Assembly: GCA_002898675.1 (NCBI GenBank)
Contig: BEHW01000017.1
Span: 1 to 25,822 of the forward strand
Direction of reading: 5' to 3'
DNA length: 25,822 nt
Origin: a bacterium HR20
GTDB lineage: Bacteria; Bacteroidota; Ignavibacteria; Kapaibacteriales; NICIL-2
Every line of letters starts with the position of its first letter. Position 1 is the stretch's first letter. The notes beneath the pieces were generated by a model that was not told where the DNA came from, made no database searches, and saw only the letters and a program-made list of their open reading frames with translations. Below are positions 9,301 to 16,778 of this stretch, one piece after another. Made by a program: the position numbers and the translations under genes.

Positions 9301-10421
9301 CCATCGGGGCGGCGTGCAGTGACAGTGAAGGCAGGTAGTGGCAACGTTGCAAACGTATTCTGGGCTAACCCTTCGACGGTCAGCTGTGTAGCGTTGGGGA
9401 GCACGGTAAACGGCGCACTAATGCCGGTTGCCAAGTTATCACCAGCTGTTCGACGAACGCGGATCTGCACGCCAGATTCAGCGACGTTGTAGCTAACACC
9501 AGAAATGGTGAGCGTGTTTGCCCCTGCAGCCAATGTGCCCGTGAGCGAACCACTGAGCGAGCCGGTGCCGCTTGCAAGTTCAAGAACAACGGTGGTGTTT
9601 GCTTGAACGTTCCTTGGCTGGCCAAGATCGTTTTGCGCTTGGATGGTAACGCTAAAGGGCGCCGTACGGGAGGGAGAGGAGGGTGTAATTGCAGTAATCG
9701 CAAGCTTCGTCGGAATGCCAGTGTTTGCGTCGCTCTGCACGAGGATGTCATCAACTTTTAGCTGGGGGCGATTGCCCGAGGTTAGAGGGTAGCGTTGGTA
9801 GTAGCGCCAGCGAAGTTGGACGACTGGTTGGTTTTCGCACGAGGATGGTAGAGTAAAGGTCGGCATCGTCACTGTTTCCGCGACGACGCTAGTGCCTTGG
9901 ATGTTTGCGTTGTACTGGACGGTGTCGGTACCGATGATTGCAGTTTGCCACGGACCGCTTGTGCCAACGCGGTACTGCAGCATGATCGAGTAATAGCGGA
10001 AGCCAGTGAATGTTGACGCAAGCGTTCCTGCTTTCCACGAAACGCGAATGTTGATGCGGTTGGTTGTGTTGATTGCCAAGACAGCGGCACCGAGATTGCC
10101 GGGGCTTGATGTATTGAGAAAGGCAAAGCCATCAACTCCTAAGCCGTTGATTCGCGTTCCGCTGGTGCCGTTGTATGCGCCGGTGTAGTCCCCAATGACT
10201 TGGGAAGTATCCGGCTGAAGGTTGTTGTCTGCGCGGCTAAAAATGTGGAAAATCATGTTCGGTGGATAGGTTCCTGGCGCGTTGGTAGCATCCCAACTTG
10301 TAAGCGAGTAATCGCCAGAGCCAAGGTTGAACGGTGTGGGGTTTGACTGCGCGAAGACGTAGCCATTCATCATAATCGCTACGAGAGCGATAGCGATTCG
10401 AAGAACGAAGCGTTGGTACAT
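6387..10421 (-). CDS. Giant secreted protein with bacterial Ig-like and I-set-like domains and a T9SS sorting tail
   Basis: A 1344-residue exported protein of unknown function. The signal peptide is MYQRFVLRIAIALVAIMMNG followed by YVFAQ. An N-terminal beta-rich domain (about 25-230, FNLGSGDYSLTSWDATNAPG) resembles those in other T9SS cargo. Two invasin-like (Big-type) domains follow at about 245-445, then a region with few landmarks. Four or five Ig domains lie at about 795-1245, with the motifs YQWEKDGQPL, YQWYRGSRPI, YQWSKNGIPI and YQWVKDGIPL, each followed by a D-x-G-x-Y-x-C strand. The tail (about 1267-1344: FPQPASDAI, VDVLGRVV, SALPSGVYSLQLY) is a T9SS type A-like sorting domain. I chose the ATG at 10421 because GGAGGG lies 4 bases upstream. 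The gene ends in tandem stops, TAG TAA. It is followed 37 bp on by the 1307-residue surface gene. It is likely a surface adhesin or matrix protein, but this is inference. Confidence 0.8.
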   Translation of the reverse strand: MYQRFVLRIAIALVAIMMNGYVFAQSNPTPFNLGSGDYSLTSWDATNAPGTYPPNMIFHIFSRADNNLQPDTSQVIGDYTGAYNGTSGTRINGLGVDGFAFLNTSSPGNLGAAVLAINTTNRINIRVSWKAGTLASTFTGFRYYSIMLQYRVGTSGPWQTAIIGTDTVQYNANIQGTSVVAETVTMPTFTLPSSCENQPVVQLRWRYYQRYPLTSGNRPQLKVDDILVQSDANTGIPTKLAITAITPSSPSRTAPFSVTIQAQNDLGQPRNVQANTTVVLELASGTGSLSGSLTGTLAAGANTLTISGVSYNVAESGVQIRVRRTAGDNLATGISAPFTVLPNATQLTVEGLAQNTFATLPLPAFTVTARRPDGSVDTHFPYTCNVVVQSGPGSPSGTTTAAHTNGVALFNGLVFTTPGTYTIAFTANNLTSASYTLTVVAHPTVAELLLPQYMLSSNSSTRIPVWALVRLDNLQPNTTYRYYVGADSVSQVTATIGAGNNLHYNANTQTFNYTTTRDFATPGGYSEFRTSAGQTSKTLWINLVATANVRFTEGNMMYWLISILDSNRSIQTRIVTTQGTRALYFGATSNKVSGMVDSASGLSPKTIVCLYDDITGQSRPVATAIVQDEGTTITSAVPFYAAIDSTNGAFATVVPNAIAAIRRIEVRDLNTGSILRTFTDSDGIWGQADTRTPSSGINASIIHTPRIELATQLAGQSLCLRGPLTLNVLIRGVDSARVELIRDGQVYPLRSGILPGTQTLQLDIPESLGGSSNTYIRVVDIARPDVFAITGPFTVNTPPRLISQSRDTTLCPGDSIRLVILAAGTNLRYQWEKDGQPLAGATSNSLLLSFVNARSSGIYRCRLYGGGACPGDSSNYITIVVRPALQITRQPGTVYAGPGKTAQLSIETNATDPRTTYQWYRGSRPIVDNNRITGSQTATLTIRNVQQADYGADYYCVVTTACGSVISDTGALRFTGIVATFDTTAIEGCTGSDLTLEVSAQSTSGSMLRYQWSKNGIPIQESGRISGTASSRLTIRQLQPSDTGRYACTITDESGQVYRTPTRQLRLRPAVRILGHPRDTSLCEGDSLELRYTLSEEVREFVIVAPRQWGAGNLLFYNTRSVLAYHTIAPPPANNDTGDVVRAYAITQCGDTLYAEPFSYSVIQAPKILTQPRPVVQILEGSTLVLTVVAQASRGDSLRYQWVKDGIPLPDSIGSGPVLTIPNVTKNDRGVYKCYIIGRCRQTISESSTVDVVSSVADATDPELEVFPQPASDAITIVSGSDFDRYAIVDVLGRVVGAGQRLDGTPTTGDQTTISVSALPSGVYSLQLYRQSLIVGRRQLIITR

Positions 10422-10425
10422 AGTA

Positions 10426-10431
10426 CCCTCC
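10426..10431 (-). promoter_or_regulatory. Strong ribosome binding site of the 1344-residue surface protein
   Basis: GGAGGG on the minus strand, 4 bases before the ATG at 10421. It fixes the start against an in-frame upstream start at 10484. The gap from here to the terminator at 10505 must hold the promoter, but no perfect TAnnTTTG is present. TATGTTCC at about 10448-10455 is a poor candidate. Confidence 0.7.
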
Positions 10432-10504
10432 AACCATAGGTAACTGTGGAACATAAGCGCTTTTTCTGAGTGCAATTTACTCAACAGCGCAGGCCGAACA
10501 CGCG

Positions 10505-10547
10505 TAAAGAAAACGCAAACGCCCCCCGAAATGCGGAGGGCGCTTGC
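10505..10547 (-). terminator. Intrinsic terminator after the IgGFc-binding-like surface protein
   Basis: On the minus strand GCAAGCGCCCTCCG pairs with CGGGGGGCGTTTGC over 14 bp (two G-U wobbles) around a CATTT loop, then GTTTTCTTTA. It starts 28 bp after the stop at 10575. This is the only strong intrinsic terminator I found in the window, and it separates the first giant gene from the next two. Confidence 0.88.
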
Positions 10548-10574
10548 AGAGCAGTACTGTTATCGCTGGCTCTC

Positions 10575-13500
10575 TTAGCGGGCGATCAGAAGAGCTTTTG
10601 TTGGAGCGGTCCATTGGCCGCTGTTCATTCGAACAAAGTACACGCCGCTGGGGAGTGTACTTGCATCAAGCTCGATAGTGTAGCTACCAGCGCTGAGAAC
10701 TTGGCTGACTGGTGTACGGATCACCTCGCCGAGCGAATTGACTAGCTGAATCGTCGTTGGAGCTTCGTAGCCAACGTCGAAGTGGATGACGACTCGTGTT
10801 CCATCGCTTGGATTGGGTTCAGGATCCTGTAAGGAGAACCCACCTAAACTAATGACCACGTTCCGCAAATCCTGCGCACAGACTTTGGGTAGATACACCG
10901 TGCCAGGCTCGGTATCTACGAGAACCCAGCACGAGCTTCCCGTTGGGTCAAATGCGCAGGGCAATTGATCTTGGCTTTTCATCGTGAAGTATGTCCGCAG
11001 TTTGAATTTGAAGAGCGTACCGGTGCCTTGCAGTGGGCGTGTTCCGGTCGGCTCTTCCAGCTCAACTTCAAATTCTCCAGGTTTATTGATGACCGCCTTA
11101 CGGACAGTCCAGCCATCACACAGCGTTCCAGCTGTGATGATGTTTTCCGTGCCAGTTTCGGGCGCGAAGACTGCTGGGTCGTAGTACACATACGCGTGGA
11201 AGTTCGTCACTCGTCCATCGTCAATCCGATTGGGACGATCAAGGATGTTGAACTCGTATTCGAGCGGTTTATCGTACTGGTACTCTTCGACCGTGTATGC
11301 GGCTTTGCTGAGCGGTTTGGTGGTGACGGTGACAACGAGATCAATTCCCGTCCCAGCAACCAATGAGCGAGCAGTCAGTTGGCGGCCGTTTTCATCTTCG
11401 ACAGTCCAGTCGTAGGCGTAGGTAACGGTTCCATTCGATTCGTAGCGAATTGCCTGACGTTCGCGAGCAGCATCGTAGGGTGGGCTAAACCGCACCGCAA
11501 GAGGAGCCGATGTCTGGCCGGGATCAATTGTTGTACCCAGAACAGCCTGCAGATTCTCAATGGCAAAGAGTGCCGACGTTTCAGCCGATGCAGGCTGGAC
11601 GTTGACAACCCGCAATTTGGATTGTCCGGTGTTGCGGACGTAAATATCCTGCGAGGAGAGCTTGGAGTTACACTTGTAGACGTTCCCGAAGTCGTAGCTT
11701 GTTGCTTCAGCGCTGCTATTGCTCGATTCACCGACGCCATAGAGCGTTGGATGCCGAATTTCGTCTGGCATGAGGTCGCACGAAACAAGTATTCGCGCGG
11801 TTTGCAGGCCGGGACGTTGTGCAGTGAAGATGACGTCAATCGAGCGTTCACCGTTCGGCGGAATAATGATGGGGCCACCCGAAAAGGCGTTAGCATACCA
11901 GGCAGGATCAATTTGGAATGCGCCTGCTTGGTCGTCGCTGATCTGTAGATCGGTGACCGTCAAGTTCATCGTTCCGTGGTTGTAGATGTATGCAGTGCCG
12001 CGGACGATAGTGCCGAGTGGTACAGGCGTCTCCGAGCCCCAGCCAAGCGAGTCTTGCACGGGAAGGACGGCAGTTCCTTGAAGTAGGGCAGAGGCAGAGC
12101 GCTGTTCTCCATTGAAGAGCCCGGTCAGCGTGACTTTGACGACGTATTGTCCTGTTACCTGCGGAGTGAAACGGACGGGAACAGTTTGATTGGTTCCTGT
12201 AAAGAGCTGTGCAGGAATACCGCGGAGATCCAATTGGAACGCTGTAGCTGGATCGGTCACGCCACTGGGGAGCTGGACGGCTTCCAGAGTGAGTGTTGGG
12301 TTCAGAAGCGCCGTTCCAGCGGAGCCAACTGCTCCAATGCTGATTGTGTGGTCGTAGGATGTGATGCCGTTGATTTGGACATTGTAGCGATCGAGTGCGC
12401 GGACGACACCGAAATCATAGCCTGTGATAATCGGCCCTGCATCTACGCCAGTTCCAGACCAGAGACTGATTTTATCACTGCAATCATCTGAAGCATCACT
12501 GATAACGCGGACATCCAGCGTATGAGGCGTTCCTGCATCCGGTGGGGTGAACCAGACGTTGAACTCAACGTACTGGCCGCCTTCGAGCACAAACGGTGGG
12601 TTGAGCGATGCAAAGTCATCCCGGAAGTAACGTTGGCTTGGGTAGGGATCGTTCTGCCCAGTATAGGCGATGCCTTGGATTGTTGCCGCAAACGCACTTG
12701 TGTTTGTAATGCGACACTTGATCGGTGCTGAGCTTTCCACCCCAACTGGAAGAGCGGGGAAGGTTACATCTGTGATCGCGATGCAGGCTTTGCCTGTCTG
12801 CAGTCGAAGCGGTACTTCCCACGGGGTGCACGTCAGCGTGACAAGGAGCGCATCGGTGATTGCGGTACGAGATTCTCGAATTGCTGTGGCTTTGATTGTA
12901 ACCTCGATGCTTTCATTCGGTGCGAGTGTGACTGGTAGTGGTTTCGATGTCTGCGTGATTTGAAATTCTGCTTTGCCATTTTTGATGGTGATCGATGCGA
13001 TCGTGATTGGCTCTGAGGATGTATTGGTAAGCGTCACAGTCTGCTCTGCAGAGGCACCGACGGCAAGCGCTCCAAAATCAAGCTGCCGAGGAGCGATGGT
13101 AAGTGCTTCAGGTTCATAGTCGAACGTGCGGGTGATGAACTTCCCAGAGCGCGTTGTCGCGATGAGCTCGGCATGCGCTGGCTGCGTGGGATCTATTGGC
13201 GTCAGCGTAAAGTTCATCTCACGCGCAGTTCTGTCGAGTTCTGGGTGGAGTTCGAGCTGGTAGTTGAAGCTTGTCTGAGGATTGAGTTCCACCGAGAGCA
13301 TCTGTGCGCAGGATGCGGTGTCGGGAAGTGCGCGAGCAACACCCTCAACCCGACCACACAGTTGAGTTGCCTCTAGTGTGATGCTATCATTGCAGGCAAG
13401 AGCGAAGTTTATGCCCGTTGGATACCCATACGCAAATCCGTCTTTGCTGCGATCCCAGTTGCCATAAACGTATGCGGTAAACTTCGCATTCGGGGAAAGA

Positions 13501-14876
13501 GCCTCGATTGTGTGATCACCCGAACCGACGGGTCCGACTGCGTAGCTGAAATCACTCCCGGCAACAGGTTGAATCCTACTGCCGAAGAACGAGCGGAGCT
13601 TCATCCCATCGAAAAGAATGCTGTCAACGTATCTGGTCAAAAATGTGATCATCACAAAGTCATCAATGCCTGGGGGCGAATAGAACGTCGTGTAGGTAGC
13701 CCACTGCTCTCGCGGAGTGAGCACGAGCATCATCCCCTGACCGTTACGACTTGGATTTTGTCCCTCATTGCCTTTCTCGATGATCGGCCGGACGTCATTG
13801 AGCCGCCATGCTTTCCCGTAGTGTCCAATGAGAACGGGCTTGTTGCTTTTGTAGAGACACGGCTCGTCCATCGTCGTAAAGTCGAAACGTTCCCCCGCCT
13901 TGAGAACCTTCGGAACTTGTTGCCAGGTGTTGTCACTCTTGCGGCGGTAGAGGACGAGCGTATTGTCTTCGGTTGCAACGATACGAATCAAGTCGCCACC
14001 CGATTCTGGGTCGAATGGTGCCGGTGGACGGTCGGCATACATGATCGGAGCTGAAAAGTACTCTTTCCCCAGAAATTCTACAGGCCACATGCTTTCGATG
14101 AGCATGTTCCGCATAAAGTTTGCAGGTGTACCTAACATTGTCGCTGAATAGCGAGGGAATGCACCTTTGGTGTGCCCGGAGATGACTGAAACAGGTGCGC
14201 TCGCAACAATCTTGGTTCCGGTCAGATCTGTCGTTTCGAAATCCTGATCGAAACCTGGTTTGATTTTTGCCTTCAGAAGGAGTGTCTGTCCGCGTTGGAG
14301 AGTGTATGTTTTCGTCTGTCCGGCGCGAGTGCCATCGTCGAGATCTACTTTAGGAGTAACTGCGACTTTAGTATTGTCCGTTGTTGCAGTGATAAGTATC
14401 TGTCCAACCCGCTCGCGCTCGGTGCGGTCTTGATAGAGGTTCAATGTGTAGTACACTCGACCGAGTTGCTCTTTGGGAATGATCTTGAATGCTTCGCCGG
14501 ACCACCGATAGCTCATGTACACTGTAGCAGTAATCGGCTGCTCGGATTGAATGTAAATCCCGTTGTCACTGATACCGGAGATCTTGTTCATCAACGCTTC
14601 GGGAACGGAGACAATCAGCGTCTTACGCGGTGCAAGGTTGTATTGTCCGAGGAAATCCCCAGACCGCGGCAGTGAAATGCGTACCTTCGTTGGAACGCGT
14701 GAGGACAGCCAGAGCTGTATTGGCATGCCACGAGCAGATTCCGCAGTAGCAAAGTCGCAGTGCGGAATCCCGAAGTAATACTCGCGTCCTTCGAGAATTT
14801 CTCGCTGCTGGGCGAGAAGCAGTGGGTTCAGCACAAGGCTCAGCAGTGCACAAAGAACACCGAGACGCAACTTCAT
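10575..14876 (-). CDS. Giant secreted protein: IgGFc-binding-like N-terminal region, HYDIN-like repeats, cohesin-like domain, T9SS sorting tail
   Basis: A 1433-residue exported protein. After a signal peptide (MKLRLGVLCALLSLVLNPLL, ending LAQQ) comes a large beta domain (about 40-510: REYYFGIPHCDF, GQILITATTDNTKVAV, FMRNMLIESMWPVEFLGKEY). It resembles the IgGFc-binding protein N-terminal family, whose bacterial role is unknown. Five HYDIN/choice-of-anchor-like repeats follow from about 600 to 1180 (LDFGALAVGASAEQTVTLTN, YDFGVVRAL, YDFGNVYKCNSK). A cohesin-like region lies at about 1192-1302 (FHAYVYYDPAVFAPETG). The sorting tail (about 1348-1433) has the classic PNPSDGT, LVNSLGEVI and STLPSGVYFVRM strands of T9SS type A cargo. 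I chose the ATG at 14876 because GGAGGA lies just upstream. A strong terminator follows. The protein is probably anchored on the cell surface; ligand binding is not demonstrated. Confidence 0.82.
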   Translation of the reverse strand: MKLRLGVLCALLSLVLNPLLLAQQREILEGREYYFGIPHCDFATAESARGMPIQLWLSSRVPTKVRISLPRSGDFLGQYNLAPRKTLIVSVPEALMNKISGISDNGIYIQSEQPITATVYMSYRWSGEAFKIIPKEQLGRVYYTLNLYQDRTERERVGQILITATTDNTKVAVTPKVDLDDGTRAGQTKTYTLQRGQTLLLKAKIKPGFDQDFETTDLTGTKIVASAPVSVISGHTKGAFPRYSATMLGTPANFMRNMLIESMWPVEFLGKEYFSAPIMYADRPPAPFDPESGGDLIRIVATEDNTLVLYRRKSDNTWQQVPKVLKAGERFDFTTMDEPCLYKSNKPVLIGHYGKAWRLNDVRPIIEKGNEGQNPSRNGQGMMLVLTPREQWATYTTFYSPPGIDDFVMITFLTRYVDSILFDGMKLRSFFGSRIQPVAGSDFSYAVGPVGSGDHTIEALSPNAKFTAYVYGNWDRSKDGFAYGYPTGINFALACNDSITLEATQLCGRVEGVARALPDTASCAQMLSVELNPQTSFNYQLELHPELDRTAREMNFTLTPIDPTQPAHAELIATTRSGKFITRTFDYEPEALTIAPRQLDFGALAVGASAEQTVTLTNTSSEPITIASITIKNGKAEFQITQTSKPLPVTLAPNESIEVTIKATAIRESRTAITDALLVTLTCTPWEVPLRLQTGKACIAITDVTFPALPVGVESSAPIKCRITNTSAFAATIQGIAYTGQNDPYPSQRYFRDDFASLNPPFVLEGGQYVEFNVWFTPPDAGTPHTLDVRVISDASDDCSDKISLWSGTGVDAGPIITGYDFGVVRALDRYNVQINGITSYDHTISIGAVGSAGTALLNPTLTLEAVQLPSGVTDPATAFQLDLRGIPAQLFTGTNQTVPVRFTPQVTGQYVVKVTLTGLFNGEQRSASALLQGTAVLPVQDSLGWGSETPVPLGTIVRGTAYIYNHGTMNLTVTDLQISDDQAGAFQIDPAWYANAFSGGPIIIPPNGERSIDVIFTAQRPGLQTARILVSCDLMPDEIRHPTLYGVGESSNSSAEATSYDFGNVYKCNSKLSSQDIYVRNTGQSKLRVVNVQPASAETSALFAIENLQAVLGTTIDPGQTSAPLAVRFSPPYDAARERQAIRYESNGTVTYAYDWTVEDENGRQLTARSLVAGTGIDLVVTVTTKPLSKAAYTVEEYQYDKPLEYEFNILDRPNRIDDGRVTNFHAYVYYDPAVFAPETGTENIITAGTLCDGWTVRKAVINKPGEFEVELEEPTGTRPLQGTGTLFKFKLRTYFTMKSQDQLPCAFDPTGSSCWVLVDTEPGTVYLPKVCAQDLRNVVISLGGFSLQDPEPNPSDGTRVVIHFDVGYEAPTTIQLVNSLGEVIRTPVSQVLSAGSYTIELDASTLPSGVYFVRMNSGQWTAPTKALLIAR

Positions 14877-14879
14877 GGC

Positions 14880-14885
14880 TCCTCC
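14880..14885 (-). promoter_or_regulatory. Strong ribosome binding site of the IgGFc-binding-like protein
   Basis: GGAGGA on the minus strand, ending 3 bases before the ATG at 14876. It favours this start over an in-frame start at 14906. Confidence 0.65.
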
Positions 14886-14944
14886 ATAGACAGGATGGTT
14901 GAACATTCTCTTTCGACGGTCAAGTTACCAGATTTGAATGCCGA

Positions 14945-14952
14945 TATTTTTG
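14945..14952 (+). promoter_or_regulatory. Candidate -7 promoter element for the HDOD gene
   Basis: TATTTTTG, a perfect TAnnTTTG match in the divergent gap 14877-15000. Transcription would start near 14959, giving a leader of about 42 bases. That would exclude the in-frame ATG at 14938 as a start. A run of eight T residues lies just before the ATG at 15001. I saw no convincing promoter for the opposite strand in this gap. Confidence 0.4.
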
Positions 14953-15000
14953 ACGTTCCAAATTACACCGAAAAATTGTAATAACCAAATTTTTTTTGCG

Positions 15001-15870
15001 ATGAATTTCCTCGATTCGTTGCAGCAGACAAACGAGATAGCATCGCTCCCATCTGTTGCTGCAAAACTCCTGCAGATGCTCGAGCAGGATGATAGCGATG
15101 TTCGCCGCATTGCGCACTACGTCGAGCAGGATGTCGCAATTTCCACGAAGGTTGTCCGGGTCGCAAACTCGCCCATTTTTGGGCTACGGGTGCCGGTTGC
15201 CTCGATATCGCAAGCGATTATGACGATCGGACTTGCGCGGGTGACGAACATTGTACTGGGTGTAAGCATCTTTTCCAAGTTTGTGTACTTGCGAACGCTG
15301 GCGGGCGGATTTCTCGAGCAATTCTGGCGGCATTCAGCAGCGACGGCTACGCTCGCACGTGCAATTGCCAACCGCGCTAAACTCAATTTCCAGGAAATGG
15401 AATTTCTTGCAGGATTAGTTCACGACATTGGCAAATTGGCGATGCTCCAGGCTGAGCCGGAGCGATTCCGCACCCTTCTTGAAACGATCGAGAGCGGAAC
15501 CATTGACGAACTTGAGGCTGAGCAACAGAGCTTCGGTGCAACGCATGCCGAAGCTGGTGAACTTATCGCGAATCTCTGGCGATTGCCGTCCCTTGTTCAG
15601 GGAACGATTCGTCTGCACCACGAGGGATCGTGTCCAGTCGAAGATGTTGCGCCACTTGTGGCAGTTGTGCGTGTAGCCGATTGCTTTGCAGAAGAATTCG
15701 GATTCGGCATCGGCGAACGAATAGAAATTCCTCTTGAATCGCATTCCTACTGGCAACTGCTCGCCGAGCGTGCGCCCCAGACCTTTGCCGATCCTGCAGC
15801 ACTCCGCGAATACCTCGGAGGGGAGCTAGCGACAGCAAGCGCACTTATTACCGCACTGATGGTTGAGTAG
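15001..15870 (+). CDS. HDOD-domain signalling protein
   Basis: A 289-residue cytoplasmic protein that is almost entirely one HDOD domain (about 5-210), opening with LPSVAAKLLQMLEQDDSDV and VEQDVAISTKVVRVANSPIFG. HDOD proteins are usually single-domain or effector modules in motility, stress or second-messenger networks, mostly without shown hydrolase activity. An HDIG-type sequence is visible (LAGLVHDIGKLAML, about 138-151). The C-terminal 80 residues have no motif I recognise. I chose the ATG at 15001 because the upstream in-frame ATG (14938) lies before the predicted promoter element. No ribosome binding site is evident. It is 74 bp upstream of lgt on the same strand, so the two may be cotranscribed. 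There is no other signalling domain, so the pathway is unknown. Confidence 0.88.
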   Translation: MNFLDSLQQTNEIASLPSVAAKLLQMLEQDDSDVRRIAHYVEQDVAISTKVVRVANSPIFGLRVPVASISQAIMTIGLARVTNIVLGVSIFSKFVYLRTLAGGFLEQFWRHSAATATLARAIANRAKLNFQEMEFLAGLVHDIGKLAMLQAEPERFRTLLETIESGTIDELEAEQQSFGATHAEAGELIANLWRLPSLVQGTIRLHHEGSCPVEDVAPLVAVVRVADCFAEEFGFGIGERIEIPLESHSYWQLLAERAPQTFADPAALREYLGGELATASALITALMVE

Positions 15871-15903
15871 CTTCGCTCTGTGGTGCTCGTAGATGTAAAC
15901 GAG

Positions 15904-15935
15904 CCGTAGTTTCGCCGACCGAGAAAAAACCACGG
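15904..15935. repeat. Inverted repeat just upstream of lgt
   Basis: CCGTAGTTT (15904-15912) and AAACCACGG (15927-15935) are complementary except for one position, around a 14-base spacer. It ends 9 bp before the lgt ATG, so it could be an operator or a leader hairpin affecting translation. It is not followed by a T-tract, so it is not a plus-strand terminator. Confidence 0.35.
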
Positions 15936-15944
15936 TGCACATCT

Positions 15945-16778
15945 ATGCGCCCCGTCCTCTTTCACATTGGCCCAGTAGCAATCTATAGCTTCGGCTTAAT
16001 GATGGCGCTGGCATTCCTGACGGCAAACTGGCTCTTTGCTCGCCAGGCTCGGCGCCAAGGTTGGAGCGAACGCTTCGTGTCGAACGTTACCCTGTTGGCG
16101 CTCCTTGGCGGAATTGCCGGTGCCAAACTTTTCCACCTGCTGGAGTATCCTGAGTTGTTCCTCCGCGACCCGCTGGGTGCAATCTTCAGTGGGGAAGGAC
16201 TGACATTCCATGGCGGACTCATTGTCGCGGCGATTGCGATAGCAGGCTATGCCAAGAGGCAGCGAGTTCAATTTTTCGCGCTTGCTGACACACTCGCTCC
16301 CGCATTGATGATCGCGTACGGCATTGGTCGTATCGGTTGTCAGTTGGCAGGAGATGGCGATTATGGCACACCGAGTAAACTCCCATGGGCGATGAGCTAC
16401 CCCAATGGCACCGTCCCTACGCTTTCCCACATCAACATCGAGCTGCGAAATAAGTACGTAGAGATGTATCCGGGAGAGCCTGTGCCCTACGACATCAAAG
16501 TGCACCCTACACCGGTGTATGAGACTCTTGCCTCGCTACTCATCTTTACAGTGCTTTATCGCCTCCAACGGCGGGGTGGATATCCCCAGGGATGGCTCTT
16601 TGGGTTGTATCTTGTTCTCGCCGGGCTTGAACGCTTCCTTGTGGAATTTATCCGACTCAATCCGCTCTACTGGGGGCTGTCACAAGCGCAGTGGGTCTCG
16701 CTGGCAATGATCGTTGCCGGCAGCATCATCCTCTGGTACCGAAGAGCACGCCCTGCTGTTGCATCGAACGCTCAATGA
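15945..16778 (+). CDS. lgt: Prolipoprotein diacylglyceryl transferase
   Basis: Lgt moves a diacylglyceryl group from phosphatidylglycerol to the lipobox cysteine of prolipoproteins, the first step of lipoprotein maturation in the inner membrane. The 277-residue product has the family's multi-helix layout and key motifs. These are the first-helix IYSFGLMMAL (13-22), LTFHGGL with the essential His (86-92), GRIGCQLAGDGDYG (128-141, the Lgt signature region), HPTPVYE (187-193) and ERFLVEFIR (229-237) with the conserved Glu and Arg residues. The length is typical. The ATG at 15945 begins MRPVLFHIGPVAIYSFG, a usual Lgt start. No Shine-Dalgarno is seen, and an inverted repeat sits just upstream. Its last 53 bp overlap the end of waaA on the other strand. 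Confidence 0.96.
   Translation: MRPVLFHIGPVAIYSFGLMMALAFLTANWLFARQARRQGWSERFVSNVTLLALLGGIAGAKLFHLLEYPELFLRDPLGAIFSGEGLTFHGGLIVAAIAIAGYAKRQRVQFFALADTLAPALMIAYGIGRIGCQLAGDGDYGTPSKLPWAMSYPNGTVPTLSHINIELRNKYVEMYPGEPVPYDIKVHPTPVYETLASLLIFTVLYRLQRRGGYPQGWLFGLYLVLAGLERFLVEFIRLNPLYWGLSQAQWVSLAMIVAGSIILWYRRARPAVASNAQ

Noticed and set aside
10441..10500. Sigma-70-like promoter for the 1344-residue gene (TTGCAC and TATGTT)
   Set aside because: The 14-base spacing is too short for sigma-70, and the -7 element matches TAnnTTTG only in part.
14938..15000. In-frame upstream start of the HDOD gene
   Set aside because: The ATG at 14938 lies before the predicted -7 element and its extra residues do not belong to the HDOD fold.
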